Assembly: GCA_046329815.1 (NCBI GenBank)
Contig: JAXLTY010000001.1
Span: forward strand, 1,736,001-1,800,000
Reading direction: 5' to 3'
DNA length: 64,000 nt
Source: JADJSS01 sp046329815
GTDB lineage: Bacteria; Bacteroidota; Bacteroidia; Chitinophagales; JADIYW01
In this document: positions 7,435 through 16,255 of the stretch, one piece after another
How positions within the stretch are numbered: position 1 is the stretch's first letter
Layout of the letters: each line of letters opens with the position of its first letter
Translations under genes and position numbers: made by a program
The notes under the pieces: generated by a model
Seen by the model: the letters and a program-made list of their open reading frames with translations, nothing else
The model's database searches: none
Told to the model about the DNA's origin: nothing

Positions 7435-8673
7435 TTAACTTAATTCTTCTATTGCAATTTGCAACGCATTTTTGGTTATGTAAATAGCTTGTTTGTCTTT
7501 TTCGTGTACTTTAACCAATGCATTATAAATCGTTTTAGAAACATCCTGAAAAATGGCATCGTCTGTAATTTTTACATTCTTATGCATCAGGTAAGCAAAT
7601 ACGCGTGCCATGCCGCAATTCGCAATAAAATCCGGTATTACAGCCAGCGAAGAATCTGCTTTATTTAATACTTTTCCATAAAAAATTTCAGGATCGTTAA
7701 ATGGAACATTCGCACCGGAAGAAATCACTTCCACGCCGGCTTTCAACATGGCATCTAAATTATCTTCGCTTACAAAACGTGAACCTGCACACGGAACAAA
7801 AATATCGGCTTTAGTATTCCAGAATTCAGTTTGTGCTTTCTCAAAAGGCATTAAATCCGGATGTGTGAGTTTGTTATGTTTTCTGTCTAAAAATAACTTT
7901 TTGATCTGCTCAAAATCCAAACCATTCTCATCAATCAAAGCACCTGTGATGTCAATGATTCCGGTAATCTTCACACCTTGTTGTGCTAAAAAATAAGCAG
8001 CAGCAGCACCCACATTTCCAAAACCTTGTATGGTTGCAGTTTTGCCTTCTACGTTTTGGTTTTTGTAGATTTGATAATAATGCTTTACTGATTCAGCTAC
8101 ACCATAACCAGTGATCATATCTGCCACTAAATAACCGGCTTTTTTAGATGGCGTGTAGTCTTCATCTTCTATCAATTTAGAAACACCAACGCGCAACTGT
8201 CCTATTTTATTGATCTTGTCTCGTTCTTTCGGATGATAGTGACCTTCCACAATGCCTTGTTGTGGATGCCAGATGCCATATTCTTCCGTAATTGGAATCA
8301 CTTCATGAATTTCATCTACATTCATATCGCCGCCTGTTCCATAATAACTTTTTAAGATTGGCGAGACTGCTTTAAACCAACGTTCTAAAACTTCTTTTTT
8401 TCTTGAATCAGTTGGATCGAAGTTGATGCCTGATTTCGCACCGCCGATATCCGGTCCTGAGACGGAAAATTTAATTTCCATAGTTTTTGCCAAAGAAACC
8501 ACTTCGTGTTTAGTTAAACCTTTGCGCATACGAGTTCCGCCGCCGGCAGCACCGCCACGCAAAGAGTTAATTACCAACCAACCTTGTGCATCGGTTTTGG
8601 AATCATTCCATTCAAACACAATTTCAGGTGCTTTTTCTTCAAACGGTTTTATAAAATCAGAATTTTCAGACAT
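7435..8673 (-). CDS. Glu/Leu/Phe/Val family amino-acid dehydrogenase
   Basis: 412 residues with the two domains of this NAD(P)-dependent oxidative deaminase family. The N-terminal substrate domain shows GGAAGGGTRMRKGLTKHEV, a substrate lysine at Lys68 (MEIKFSV) and the catalytic lysine Lys80 in DIGGAKSGI. The Rossmann domain starts at TIQGFGNVGAAAAYFLA and continues to VPCAGS and SSGANVPF. Family members act on glutamate, leucine, valine or phenylalanine, and specificity cannot be fixed by eye. Location just upstream of phenylalanine and tyrosine catabolic genes would suit a phenylalanine- or branched-chain-type enzyme, but a separate promoter-like site (8710-8739) indicates an independent unit. 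Confidence 0.88.
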   Translation of the reverse strand: MSENSDFIKPFEEKAPEIVFEWNDSKTDAQGWLVINSLRGGAAGGGTRMRKGLTKHEVVSLAKTMEIKFSVSGPDIGGAKSGINFDPTDSRKKEVLERWFKAVSPILKSYYGTGGDMNVDEIHEVIPITEEYGIWHPQQGIVEGHYHPKERDKINKIGQLRVGVSKLIEDEDYTPSKKAGYLVADMITGYGVAESVKHYYQIYKNQNVEGKTATIQGFGNVGAAAAYFLAQQGVKITGIIDITGALIDENGLDFEQIKKLFLDRKHNKLTHPDLMPFEKAQTEFWNTKADIFVPCAGSRFVSEDNLDAMLKAGVEVISSGANVPFNDPEIFYGKVLNKADSSLAVIPDFIANCGMARVFAYLMHKNVKITDDAIFQDVSKTIYNALVKVHEKDKQAIYITKNALQIAIEELS

Positions 8674-8709
8674 GAGATTTAAGGTATAAGAATGTTAGAT
8701 TTATTTTAC

Positions 8710-8739
8710 TAAAGATAAAAAAATTAGTTGTTATGGCAA
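8710..8739 (-). promoter_or_regulatory. Bacteroidota-type promoter for the amino-acid dehydrogenase gene
   Basis: Read on the minus strand: TTG at 8739-8737, a 19-base spacer, then TATCTTTA at 8717-8710. This matches the Bacteroidota vegetative consensus TTG-N17-23-TAnnTTTG except for the last base. The predicted start near 8703 leaves a leader of about 30 bases before the ATG at 8673. Confidence 0.55.
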
Positions 8740-8831
8740 CTATTTTCAAAAAAATATTTTTGTTGCTGGAATAATTACTTCACCTTAGAAATATCCTAAA
8801 AAAGTAAAAATAAAACAAGATATTTGTCGAT

Positions 8832-9410
8832 ATGTTTAAATGGATATTCTTACAGTTATTTAAATTAAAAGGCTGGAAACTAAACACTGATGTTATTCAC
8901 AACTACAAGCAATCTGTTGTAATTGCTGCGCCTCACACTTCCAATTGGGACGGTGTGTTGATGGTTGCAGCTTTTGATATCATGAAATTGCCGGTAAAAT
9001 TTACGCTTAAAAAAGAGTGGTTTCGTTTTCCGTTTGGCAATATTGCCCGAGCTTTAGGCGGCATTGCTATCGACAGAACACCTAAAAAACCAGGTGAAGC
9101 ACGACCAAGTATGACGGAAGCCATTGCAAGTTTGTTTAAAACAAATCCAATTTTACATATTGCCTTTACACCTGAAGGCACGCGTTCAAAAAGAACAGAA
9201 TGGAAAATGGGTTTTTACCATGCTGCAAAAATGGCAAATGTGCCGATTTTATTAGGTTATTTAGATTATAAAACTAAAATTGCCGGAATTGGCAAAGTGA
9301 TTATTCCATCAGACGATATGGAAAAAGATTTAAGAGAAATTACTGCTTTTTATAAAGATATAACACCCTGTCATCCTGAAAAATTCAGTGTTGACTTGAG
9401 ATATATTTAA
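8832..9410 (+). CDS. PlsC-like lysophospholipid acyltransferase (first copy)
   Basis: 192 residues of the glycerophospholipid acyltransferase fold. The catalytic HX4D motif is HTSNWD (His35, Asp40), followed by block II-like KKEWFRFPFGNIARALGGIAIDR and block III FTPEGTRSKRTEWKMGFYHAA. The family transfers acyl chains from acyl-ACP or acyl-CoA to lysophosphatidate or related lysolipids at the membrane face. This short Bacteroidota version lacks an obvious N-terminal membrane anchor, so its acceptor may differ from that of canonical PlsC. A homologous gene follows 80 bases downstream. It is divergent from the dehydrogenase gene across a 158-base gap. Confidence 0.85.
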   Translation: MFKWIFLQLFKLKGWKLNTDVIHNYKQSVVIAAPHTSNWDGVLMVAAFDIMKLPVKFTLKKEWFRFPFGNIARALGGIAIDRTPKKPGEARPSMTEAIASLFKTNPILHIAFTPEGTRSKRTEWKMGFYHAAKMANVPILLGYLDYKTKIAGIGKVIIPSDDMEKDLREITAFYKDITPCHPEKFSVDLRYI

Positions 9411-9466
9411 CTAGTAATGAGTTATAAGTAGTCAGTTGTAAGGAAAATATTTTATCTTTTTACTTA

Positions 9467-9474
9467 TACCTTTG
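9467..9474 (+). promoter_or_regulatory. possible -7 element (TACCTTTG) of the second acyltransferase
   Basis: TACCTTTG fits the TAnnTTTG box and lies 16 bases before the ATG at 9491. No convincing TTG is present at the expected upstream spacing, so the site is weak. If real, the second acyltransferase has its own promoter and a very short leader. Confidence 0.3.
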
Positions 9475-9490
9475 CACCGAAAAAATAGTT

Positions 9491-10075
9491 ATGCTTAAAA
9501 TAATTTCAAGAATATTATTGATAGGAAAAGGATGGATCTACAATGTAGATCTGATCAAACCAATTGATAAATGTGTACTGATTGTTGCACCACACACATC
9601 TGCATGGGACATGGCTATAGGTAAAGCAATTTTTACATTAGGAAAAATTCCGGCAAAAATTGCAGTGAAAAAAGAAGCGTTCTTCTGGCCATTGAATTGG
9701 CTGTTGCGTTACCTTGGCGCAATTCCAATTGACAGAACACCAAAAGATGGCAGTAAAGAACGTATTAGTTTGGTTGATGCAATGGCAAATTCCATCAAAA
9801 AAGAAAAAAGAATTTGTATGGTGATTACGCCGGAAGGCTCGCGCGGGAAACGCAAACAATGGAAAACCGGTTTTTATTATATCGCTGTAAAAGCAAATGT
9901 TCCGATCGCTTTGGCACATTTGGATTTTGATATTAAAGAAGGCGTTGTTGGAAAGATTTTATATCCAACCGGCGACATTGACAAAGACATGCGCGAGATC
10001 ATGGATTATTATAAAGATAAAATCCATTTAGGAAAATATCCAAACCGTTGTGTAACGGACGAACGCTGGAGTTAG
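9491..10075 (+). CDS. PlsC-like lysophospholipid acyltransferase (second copy)
   Basis: 194 residues, clearly paralogous to the gene just upstream: HX4D as HTSAWD (His35, Asp40), then KKEAFFWPLNWLLRYLGAIPIDRTP, and ITPEGSRGKRKQWKTGFYYIA. Length and motif spacing match the first copy, but sequence identity is only moderate, so the duplication is old. The two may have different acyl-chain or acceptor preferences. The 3' end abuts rnhB, which converges on it with one base between the stops. Confidence 0.85.
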   Translation: MLKIISRILLIGKGWIYNVDLIKPIDKCVLIVAPHTSAWDMAIGKAIFTLGKIPAKIAVKKEAFFWPLNWLLRYLGAIPIDRTPKDGSKERISLVDAMANSIKKEKRICMVITPEGSRGKRKQWKTGFYYIAVKANVPIALAHLDFDIKEGVVGKILYPTGDIDKDMREIMDYYKDKIHLGKYPNRCVTDERWS

Positions 10076-10076
10076 A

Positions 10077-10673
10077 TCAAAACAGTTTTAACTGCTCAGG
10101 TTTTAAGAGTTGAAAGGTTTGTCTATGATATTCACAGCTTCCATATTGTTCTATTGCTTTGCGATGTTGAATAGTTGGATAACCTTTGTTTTTTTGCCAT
10201 TGATAAATAGGAAATTCCAAACTCATTTGTTCCATAATTTCATCACGATAGGTTTTCGCCAGCACAGAAGCCGCTGCAATTTCTATATATTTTCCATCAC
10301 CTTTAATAATAGTTTGATGCGCAATTTTTTTATATGGTTTAAAACGATTGCCATCAATAATTAGCAGATCAATCTTTCTATTCAGCTTTTCAATCGCCTG
10401 ATGCATTGCCAAGTAGGTTGCCTGCAAAATATTTACTTCATCAATTTTGTAATTATCAATAATTCCAACACCAAAACTGATAGCATGTTGTTCTATGATT
10501 GGCCGCAATTCATTACGCTGCTGTTCTGTCAGTTGCTTGGAATCGTTCAAAAATTCATGTGTAAAATCTTTTGGCAAAATGACAGCCGCCGCAACTACAG
10601 GACCAGCCAAACAACCGCGACCAGCTTCATCAACGCCGCAAATAATTTTATCCGATGGAAAATGTTGTAGCAT
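10077..10673 (-). CDS. rnhB: ribonuclease HII
   Basis: 198 residues. It cleaves the RNA strand of RNA/DNA hybrids and single ribonucleotides in DNA. The signature IICGVDEAGRGCLAGPVVAA gives catalytic Asp15 and Glu16; a third acidic residue lies in LLIIDGNRF and the fourth region in SVLAKTYRDEIM. The C-terminal NKGYPTIQHRKAIEQYG motif is typical of bacterial RNase HII. Full length, with an ATG start at 10673. Confidence 0.96.
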   Translation of the reverse strand: MLQHFPSDKIICGVDEAGRGCLAGPVVAAAVILPKDFTHEFLNDSKQLTEQQRNELRPIIEQHAISFGVGIIDNYKIDEVNILQATYLAMHQAIEKLNRKIDLLIIDGNRFKPYKKIAHQTIIKGDGKYIEIAAASVLAKTYRDEIMEQMSLEFPIYQWQKNKGYPTIQHRKAIEQYGSCEYHRQTFQLLKPEQLKLF

Positions 10674-10757
10674 TTTATGAATTACAAGTCAAAACTACAA
10701 AAAAACGTTTTATCTTCATTTATCAACTCATTCATTCTATAATTCATTCATCAAAAA

Positions 10758-11210
10758 ATGCGCGCTATCATTCAACGTGTAACTCATTGTTCTGTGACTA
10801 TTGATCAACAACTAAAAAGTCAGATCGAAAATGGTTTATTGGTGTTGTTAGGCATCGAAGAAACCGATAACGAAACCGACATTGAATGGCTGGTAAAAAA
10901 AATCATTCAGATGCGGATTTTCTCTGATGAAAACGGCAAAATGAACCTGTCCGTGCAAGATATTGACGGTGAGATTTTAGTCGTGTCACAATTCACACTT
11001 TTTGCATCAACAAAAAAGGGCAACCGACCAGGTTTTACGCGTTCGGCAAAACCGGAAATCGCAATTCCACTCTATGAAAAATTTATCGGCGAAACAGAGA
11101 AAAACTTAAATAAAACCATAAAAACAGGAACATTTGGAGCCGACATGAACGTGCAAATTTTGAACGACGGACCTGTCACCATCATTTTAGACAGTAAGCA
11201 TCCTGAATAG
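10758..11210 (+). CDS. dtd: D-aminoacyl-tRNA deacylase
   Basis: 150 residues, the normal size of the Dtd homodimer subunit. It hydrolyses D-amino acids (and glycine mischarged on tRNA-Ala) from tRNA. The two cross-subunit motifs are intact: VSQFTLFAST near residue 79 and NDGPVTIILDS at the C-terminus, whose Gly-Pro pair enforces chirality. It begins MRAIIQRVTHCSVTID as in the family. It diverges from rnhB over 84 bases. Confidence 0.95.
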   Translation: MRAIIQRVTHCSVTIDQQLKSQIENGLLVLLGIEETDNETDIEWLVKKIIQMRIFSDENGKMNLSVQDIDGEILVVSQFTLFASTKKGNRPGFTRSAKPEIAIPLYEKFIGETEKNLNKTIKTGTFGADMNVQILNDGPVTIILDSKHPE

Positions 11211-11508
11211 TCGAATTGTTATTTTTTCCATTCAAACAAGCGCAATTTTCATTTTTTTTTCACGTTCTATACACATACTTGTTGAAATTTAAATTTCGTG
11301 TTGGTATTGATGTTAATCAACTAAAAATCAATGCATAAATCATTATTCACATTTCCAATAAACAGCTTGTGGAAAAGTTAAAATAGAGTATTTAAAATGA
11401 TTGAAGTAGCTTTAAAGAGTCGAAAGACATAAAGACACGAAAATCACCTTTTATATAATAAAAATTAAATTGTTTTTCGCTTTTTATTAAAAAAGAAAAA
11501 ATACTAGC
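11211..11508. other. intergenic region upstream of nrdB
   Basis: 298 bases, very AT-rich, with no open frame of note. I see no convincing TTG/TAnnTTTG promoter, riboswitch or NrdR-box pair. The expression signals of the nrdB-nrdA pair should lie here. Confidence 0.5.
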
Positions 11509-12483
11509 ATGGAAATGACAAATGTGACAGAAAAGATTTTACAGCAGGCAGATAATAGATTTGTGCTATTTCCTATTAAATATGATGCGATTTGGGCAAT
11601 GTATAAAAAACATCTGGCAGCGCATTGGGTGACGGAAGAAGTAGATTTAAGCCAGGATATTATTGATTGGGAAAAATTGAATGATAACGAGCGTTTCTTT
11701 GTTAAGAATGTATTGGCTTTTTTCGCGGCAAGCGATGGTATCGTAAATGAAAACCTGGTGGTGAATTTCATGCAGGATGTTACCATTCCGGAAGTGCGTT
11801 GCTTTTACGGTTTTCAGGTGGCTATCGAAAATATCCATTCAGAAATGTATTCCTTGTTGATCGATACCTTTATTAAAGACAACGACGAGAAAGATAAAAT
11901 GTTCAACGCTATTGATACGTTGGATTGCGTGAAGAAAAAAGCAACCTGGGCTTTGAAATGGATCGATACAGCACCATCGTTCGCACACCGATTAGTGGCA
12001 TTTGCAGCAGTTGAAGGTATTTTCTTCAGTGGCAGCTTTTGCTCTATCTATTGGTTAACTGACAGAGGCATGATGAAAGGTTTAGGAAAATCAAATGAGT
12101 TCATCAGTCGCGACGAAGGTATGCACTGCGATTTCGCTTGCTTATTATATTCTATGTTGGAAAATAAATTAAGCAAAGAAGATGTATATCAAATTATATG
12201 CGATGCCGTTGAGTGCGAAAAAATATTTGTAAAAGAATCATTACCTGTTTCATTAATTGGAATGAATGCAGACTTAATGTGCCAATATATCGAATTTGTT
12301 GCCGACAGATTACTGCTTTCGTTAGGGTATCCTAAAGTGTATAATGCGACAAACCCGTTTCCGTTCATGGACAAGATTTCTCAGCAAGGCAAAACAAATT
12401 TCTTTGAAGAAAGACCAACTGAATACGTTAAAGCAGGTGTTGAATCCGGCGAAAAAGTATTCTCGCTTTCCGAAGACTTTTAA
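11509..12483 (+). CDS. nrdB: class I ribonucleotide reductase, beta (radical-generating) subunit
   Basis: 324 residues. It houses the di-metal site and tyrosyl radical that activate NrdA for making deoxyribonucleotides. Likely metal ligands: Asp46 (TEEVDLSQD), Glu81 (GIVNENL), Glu107 and His110 (AIENIHSEMYSLL), plus the second-half glutamates and histidine in VEGIFFSGSF and SRDEGMHCDF. Tyr114 in SEMYSLLIDTF is at the radical position. The C-terminal tail ends GEKVFSLSEDF, the acidic and hydrophobic peptide that docks to NrdA. Overall it resembles the eukaryote-like NrdB group common in Bacteroidota. ATG codons at 11509 and 11515 are both possible starts. nrdA follows 40 bases later. Confidence 0.95.
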   Translation: MEMTNVTEKILQQADNRFVLFPIKYDAIWAMYKKHLAAHWVTEEVDLSQDIIDWEKLNDNERFFVKNVLAFFAASDGIVNENLVVNFMQDVTIPEVRCFYGFQVAIENIHSEMYSLLIDTFIKDNDEKDKMFNAIDTLDCVKKKATWALKWIDTAPSFAHRLVAFAAVEGIFFSGSFCSIYWLTDRGMMKGLGKSNEFISRDEGMHCDFACLLYSMLENKLSKEDVYQIICDAVECEKIFVKESLPVSLIGMNADLMCQYIEFVADRLLLSLGYPKVYNATNPFPFMDKISQQGKTNFFEERPTEYVKAGVESGEKVFSLSEDF

Positions 12484-12523
12484 CCGATTACTTTTTTTTG
12501 AAAAAATATAAAACAATTAAACT

Positions 12524-15037
12524 ATGTACGTTTTAAAACGCGATGGTCGCAAGGAACCTGTCCATTTTGACAAAATAACCGCACGTATCAACAAGCTTTC
12601 ATTTGCTTTGAATTCTACTTTTGTGCAACCTCATCGCGTGGCTCAAAGCGTTATTCAGGGTTTGTATGATGGCGTTACGACAACAGAATTAGATGAGCTT
12701 GCTGCACGTACTAGTGCAAACATGACCGTTGTGCATCCTGATTATGCAGTTTTAGCAGCGCGTATCGCTGTTTCTAATTTACATAAGAATACGAAAAAAA
12801 CATTTTCTCGAATCATTGAAGAATTATATCATTTCATCGATCCGAAAACAAATGAAAACGCTTCTTTGATTGCAGATGATGTATTTGAAATAATCATGGC
12901 AAACCGCGACAGACTAGATTCTGCAATCGTTCATCACCGTGATTATAATTATGATTATTTTGGTTTTAAAACATTAGAACGTTCATATCTTTTAAAATTA
13001 AACGGAAAAGTGGTTGAAAGACCACAACATATGTTGATGCGTGTGGCTGTTGGTATTCATAAGAATGATATTGATGCAGCCATCGAAACTTACGACTTGA
13101 TGTCTGAAAAATGGTTTACACACGCAACACCAACGTTATTCAACGCAGGCACACCAAAACCACAATTGTCTTCTTGCTTCTTATTAACCATGAAAGACGA
13201 TAGTATCACAGGTATTTACGAAACATTGACGCAATGCGCAAAAATTTCGCAATCTGCAGGTGGTATTGGCTTAAGCACACACAACATCAGAGCAAAAGGC
13301 AGCTATATCAAAGGCACCAACGGCGAAAGCAATGGCTTGGTTCCGATGTTACAGGTATTCAATTCAACAGCAAGATACGTAGATCAAGGTGGTGGCAAAC
13401 GTAAAGGCGCTTTCGCTATTTATTTAGAGCCATGGCACGCAGATATTTTTGAGTTTTTGGAATTACGTCGTCCGCACGGAAAAGAAGAAATGAAAGCGCG
13501 TGATCTTTTCTTTGCACTTTGGATTCCGGATTTATTCATGAAACGCGTTCGTGAAAACGGCATGTGGTCATTGATGTGTCCAAGCGAATGTCCTGGTTTA
13601 TGCGATACCTATGGCGATGAATTCGAAGCATTATATTTAAAATATGAAGCAGAAGGAAAAGCACGCAAGCAAGTAAAAGCACAGGAATTATGGTTCCATG
13701 TTTTAGACAGTCAAATCGAAACAGGAACACCATATATGTTGTACAAAGATCATGTCAACAGAAAATCGAATCAGAAAAATTTAGGTGTAATTCGTTCTTC
13801 AAACTTATGCACGGAAATCATGGAATACACTTCCAATGATGAAGTAGCGGTTTGTAATTTGGCTTCTATCAACTTAAGCCGATTTGTTGACGCTGAAAAC
13901 AAGACCTTCGATTTCCAACGATTATATGAAATAACATACATCGTTACTAAAAACTTAAATAAAGTAATTGATGTGAATTATTATCCGGTAGAAGAAGCGC
14001 GCAGAAGCAACATGCGTCATCGTCCGGTTGGTTTAGGCGTTCAAGGTTTGGCTGATGCATTCCTGATGTTGCGTCATCCGTTTGAAAGCGAAGAAGCGCG
14101 CATCTTAAATAAAAATATCTTCGAAACCATTTATTTCGCAGCACTTTCTGCTTCCAAAGATATTGCAAAAACAGAAGGCGCATACGAAACATTTAAAGGT
14201 TCGCCAATCAGTAACGGCGTGTTTCAGTTCGATATGTGGAACGTAACACCAACCGATCGTTGGAACTGGAATGCATTGCGCGAAGAAATCATGCAGTATG
14301 GTGTACGCAACAGTTTGCTGGTTGCGCCAATGCCGACAGCTTCAACATCACAAATCTTAGGAAACAACGAATGCTTCGAACCATATACATCTAATATTTA
14401 TACACGTCGTGTATTATCAGGTCAGTTTATGGTAGTGAACAAACATCTTTTAAAAGACTTGATTGAATTAGGTTTGTGGAGCGATGAAATGAAAAATGCA
14501 ATCGTAGCAAACAATGGTTCTATTCAGGCGATTGAAGGCATTCCGCAAGACATTAAAGATTTATACAAAACAGCTTGGGAAATCAAACAAAAATCGATCA
14601 TCGAAATGGCTGCAGACCGCGGCGCATTCATCGATCAAAGCCAAAGTTTGAACATCTTCATGGAAAGTCCGAATTACCAAAAATTGAATTCGGCACACTT
14701 CTACGCTTGGGACAAAGGTTTGAAAACAGGTATGTATTACTTGCGTTCTCGTCCGGCTGTTGATCCTATCAAATTTACAGTAGATGCGGAAAAAGCAAAA
14801 CAAACGACTTCAACTGTGAAAGCAAATACTGTTGATATTGACAAAGTTGCTGCACCAATTTACGAAGGCGTTGCAACCGCACAACAGGAAATTTTCGCAG
14901 TTGCAGAACCACAAACACAGGAAAAATCAGTAGAAGAACGCGCAGCAGAATTCGGCATGACAGTAGAGGAATTTTTAGCAGCATCTAAAGTTTGTTCTAC
15001 AGAAAATCCGGATGATTGCTTAATGTGCGGCTCATAA
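12524..15037 (+). CDS. nrdA: class I ribonucleotide reductase, alpha (catalytic) subunit
   Basis: 837 residues. It reduces ribonucleoside diphosphates to deoxy forms. An N-terminal ATP-cone (MYVLKRDGRKEPVHFDKITARINKL, about residues 1-90) gives allosteric activity control. Active-site landmarks are PQLSSCFLLTM (first redox cysteine), NLCTEIMEYTSNDEVAVCNLASINLS (Asn, thiyl Cys, Glu and second redox Cys) and the PTASTSQILGNNECFEPYTSNIYTRR region. The C-terminus ends DDCLMCGS, the swinging CxxC pair that is re-reduced by thioredoxin or glutaredoxin. About 70 residues of low-conservation linker rich in Ala, Thr and Glu lie before this tail. It forms a two-gene unit with nrdB and is closed by a terminator at 15070. 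Confidence 0.97.
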   Translation: MYVLKRDGRKEPVHFDKITARINKLSFALNSTFVQPHRVAQSVIQGLYDGVTTTELDELAARTSANMTVVHPDYAVLAARIAVSNLHKNTKKTFSRIIEELYHFIDPKTNENASLIADDVFEIIMANRDRLDSAIVHHRDYNYDYFGFKTLERSYLLKLNGKVVERPQHMLMRVAVGIHKNDIDAAIETYDLMSEKWFTHATPTLFNAGTPKPQLSSCFLLTMKDDSITGIYETLTQCAKISQSAGGIGLSTHNIRAKGSYIKGTNGESNGLVPMLQVFNSTARYVDQGGGKRKGAFAIYLEPWHADIFEFLELRRPHGKEEMKARDLFFALWIPDLFMKRVRENGMWSLMCPSECPGLCDTYGDEFEALYLKYEAEGKARKQVKAQELWFHVLDSQIETGTPYMLYKDHVNRKSNQKNLGVIRSSNLCTEIMEYTSNDEVAVCNLASINLSRFVDAENKTFDFQRLYEITYIVTKNLNKVIDVNYYPVEEARRSNMRHRPVGLGVQGLADAFLMLRHPFESEEARILNKNIFETIYFAALSASKDIAKTEGAYETFKGSPISNGVFQFDMWNVTPTDRWNWNALREEIMQYGVRNSLLVAPMPTASTSQILGNNECFEPYTSNIYTRRVLSGQFMVVNKHLLKDLIELGLWSDEMKNAIVANNGSIQAIEGIPQDIKDLYKTAWEIKQKSIIEMAADRGAFIDQSQSLNIFMESPNYQKLNSAHFYAWDKGLKTGMYYLRSRPAVDPIKFTVDAEKAKQTTSTVKANTVDIDKVAAPIYEGVATAQQEIFAVAEPQTQEKSVEERAAEFGMTVEEFLAASKVCSTENPDDCLMCGS

Positions 15038-15069
15038 AAAAACAATTAACTAGCCAATTCTTGATAATG

Positions 15070-15099
15070 AATCCTGAACTTTACCGTTCAGGATTTTTT
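15070..15099 (+). terminator. intrinsic terminator of nrdB-nrdA
   Basis: A perfect 10-base stem, AATCCTGAAC (15070-15079) with GTTCAGGATT (15086-15095), a 6-base loop and a run of T. It lies 33 bases after the nrdA stop. Confidence 0.9.
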
Positions 15100-15145
15100 A
15101 TTTCAATATATTTACGCTATCTTTACTCTATAAAATCAGTAGAGT

Positions 15146-15703
15146 ATGCAGTTTTTACAGCAACCATTTCCTTGGTATATCGCAGGTCCGTTAATAACAC
15201 TGAATCTATTTCTATTACTGTATTTAGGCCAAAGGTTCGGTTTATCTACATCTATGAAAACAGCTTGTGCAGCATTAGGTGCAGGCAGCAAAGTTCCATT
15301 CTTTAATTATGACTGGAAGAAAGAAACATGGCTGTTGGTATATGTATTAGGCACAGCCATTGGTGGATTCATCGCTTTTCAGTTTATGAATGGCGGCGAA
15401 CCGGTAATTGTTTCTGAAAGCACAGCCACTGCTCTGCAACAATTGAATATCACACCAAACCAATCTTTTGAACCGGCAGAGATCTTCTCATTGCAAAATG
15501 TTTTGACATTAAAAGGTATTGCTATCCTGGTGGTTGGCGGCTTCCTGATTGGTTTTGGAACGCGTTGGGCAAATGGTTGTACATCAGGCCACGCTATTTC
15601 AGGCTTAAGTAACTTTCAATTGCCGTCATTAGTAGCTGTTATCGGTTTTTTTATCGGCGGCTTGATCATGACGCATTTATTACTTCCAATTATTTTCAAA
15701 TAG
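15146..15703 (+). CDS. YeeE/YedE-family inner-membrane transporter subunit (larger)
   Basis: 185 residues with four to five hydrophobic segments: PWYIAGPLITLNLFLLLYLG, a segment around LLVYVLGTAIGGFIAF, GIAILVVGGFLIGFG, and LVAVIGFFIGGLIMTHLLL. The family signature GTRWANGCTSGHAISGLS is complete, including the Cys implicated in passage of thiosulfate or other reduced-sulfur species in YeeE homologues. Bacteroidota often encode the transporter as two half-length proteins, and the second half follows 128 bases downstream. Import of a sulfur compound is the likely role; the exact substrate is not readable. A TATCTTTA box at about 15118 may be its promoter. Confidence 0.85.
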   Translation: MQFLQQPFPWYIAGPLITLNLFLLLYLGQRFGLSTSMKTACAALGAGSKVPFFNYDWKKETWLLVYVLGTAIGGFIAFQFMNGGEPVIVSESTATALQQLNITPNQSFEPAEIFSLQNVLTLKGIAILVVGGFLIGFGTRWANGCTSGHAISGLSNFQLPSLVAVIGFFIGGLIMTHLLLPIIFK

Positions 15704-15831
15704 AGATGAAATAAACAGAAGAGTTTTCCAATTAAACGAAAAATCATTATTTTATAAACAGAATTTATTGATATACAGAAAAATAAATATCGTAAATTTC
15801 AGCTATACTATTCAAACCATAAAACAAACAA

Positions 15832-16245
15832 ATGAAATATTTCCGGTTTTTATTATTAGGCATTTTCTTCGGAATTGTATTGACAAAAGCGCAAGTCATC
15901 TCTTGGTTTCGCATTCATGAAATGTTTCGTTTCGAATCGTTCCACATGTATGGCATCATCGGCAGCGCTGTAGTACTCGGTATTATTACTATTCAAATCA
16001 TCAGAAGAACCAATATACAAAACATTGAAGGCACCAGCATTATTATTGAAGACAAACCAAAGACATACAAAGCAAGCATTTTCGGTGGCATTTTATTCGG
16101 ACTTGGCTGGGCTTTGGTAGGCGCTTGTCCGGGACCGATTTATGTATTGATCGGCGCCGGTTTTTACAGCTTTATTATCGTTTTGGCAAGCGCTATTTTC
16201 GGAACATTTTGTTATGGTTGGCTGAAAGAAAAACTGCCACATTAA
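15832..16245 (+). CDS. YeeE/YedE-family inner-membrane transporter subunit (smaller)
   Basis: 137 residues, three to four membrane segments. The motif GGILFGLGWALVGACPGPIYVLIGAG is the counterpart of the GCTSGH signature, again with a central cysteine (GACPGP). This is the DUF6691-type partner that pairs with the preceding gene to make a full YeeE-like channel. The first hydrophobic segment FLLLGIFFGIVLTKAQVISWFRI is also typical. It converges with the next gene with 10 bases between the stops. Confidence 0.85.
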   Translation: MKYFRFLLLGIFFGIVLTKAQVISWFRIHEMFRFESFHMYGIIGSAVVLGIITIQIIRRTNIQNIEGTSIIIEDKPKTYKASIFGGILFGLGWALVGACPGPIYVLIGAGFYSFIIVLASAIFGTFCYGWLKEKLPH

Positions 16246-16255
16246 GCAACACTCA

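Noticed and set aside
11211..11508. Possible NrdR boxes before nrdB
   Set aside because: Only loose CTATACACA-like sequence is present, with no second box at helical spacing.
15068..15306. A plus-strand frame overlapping the nrdA end and the YeeE/YedE start (15016-15306)
   Set aside because: It crosses the nrdA stop and terminator and overlaps the well-supported transporter gene in another frame.
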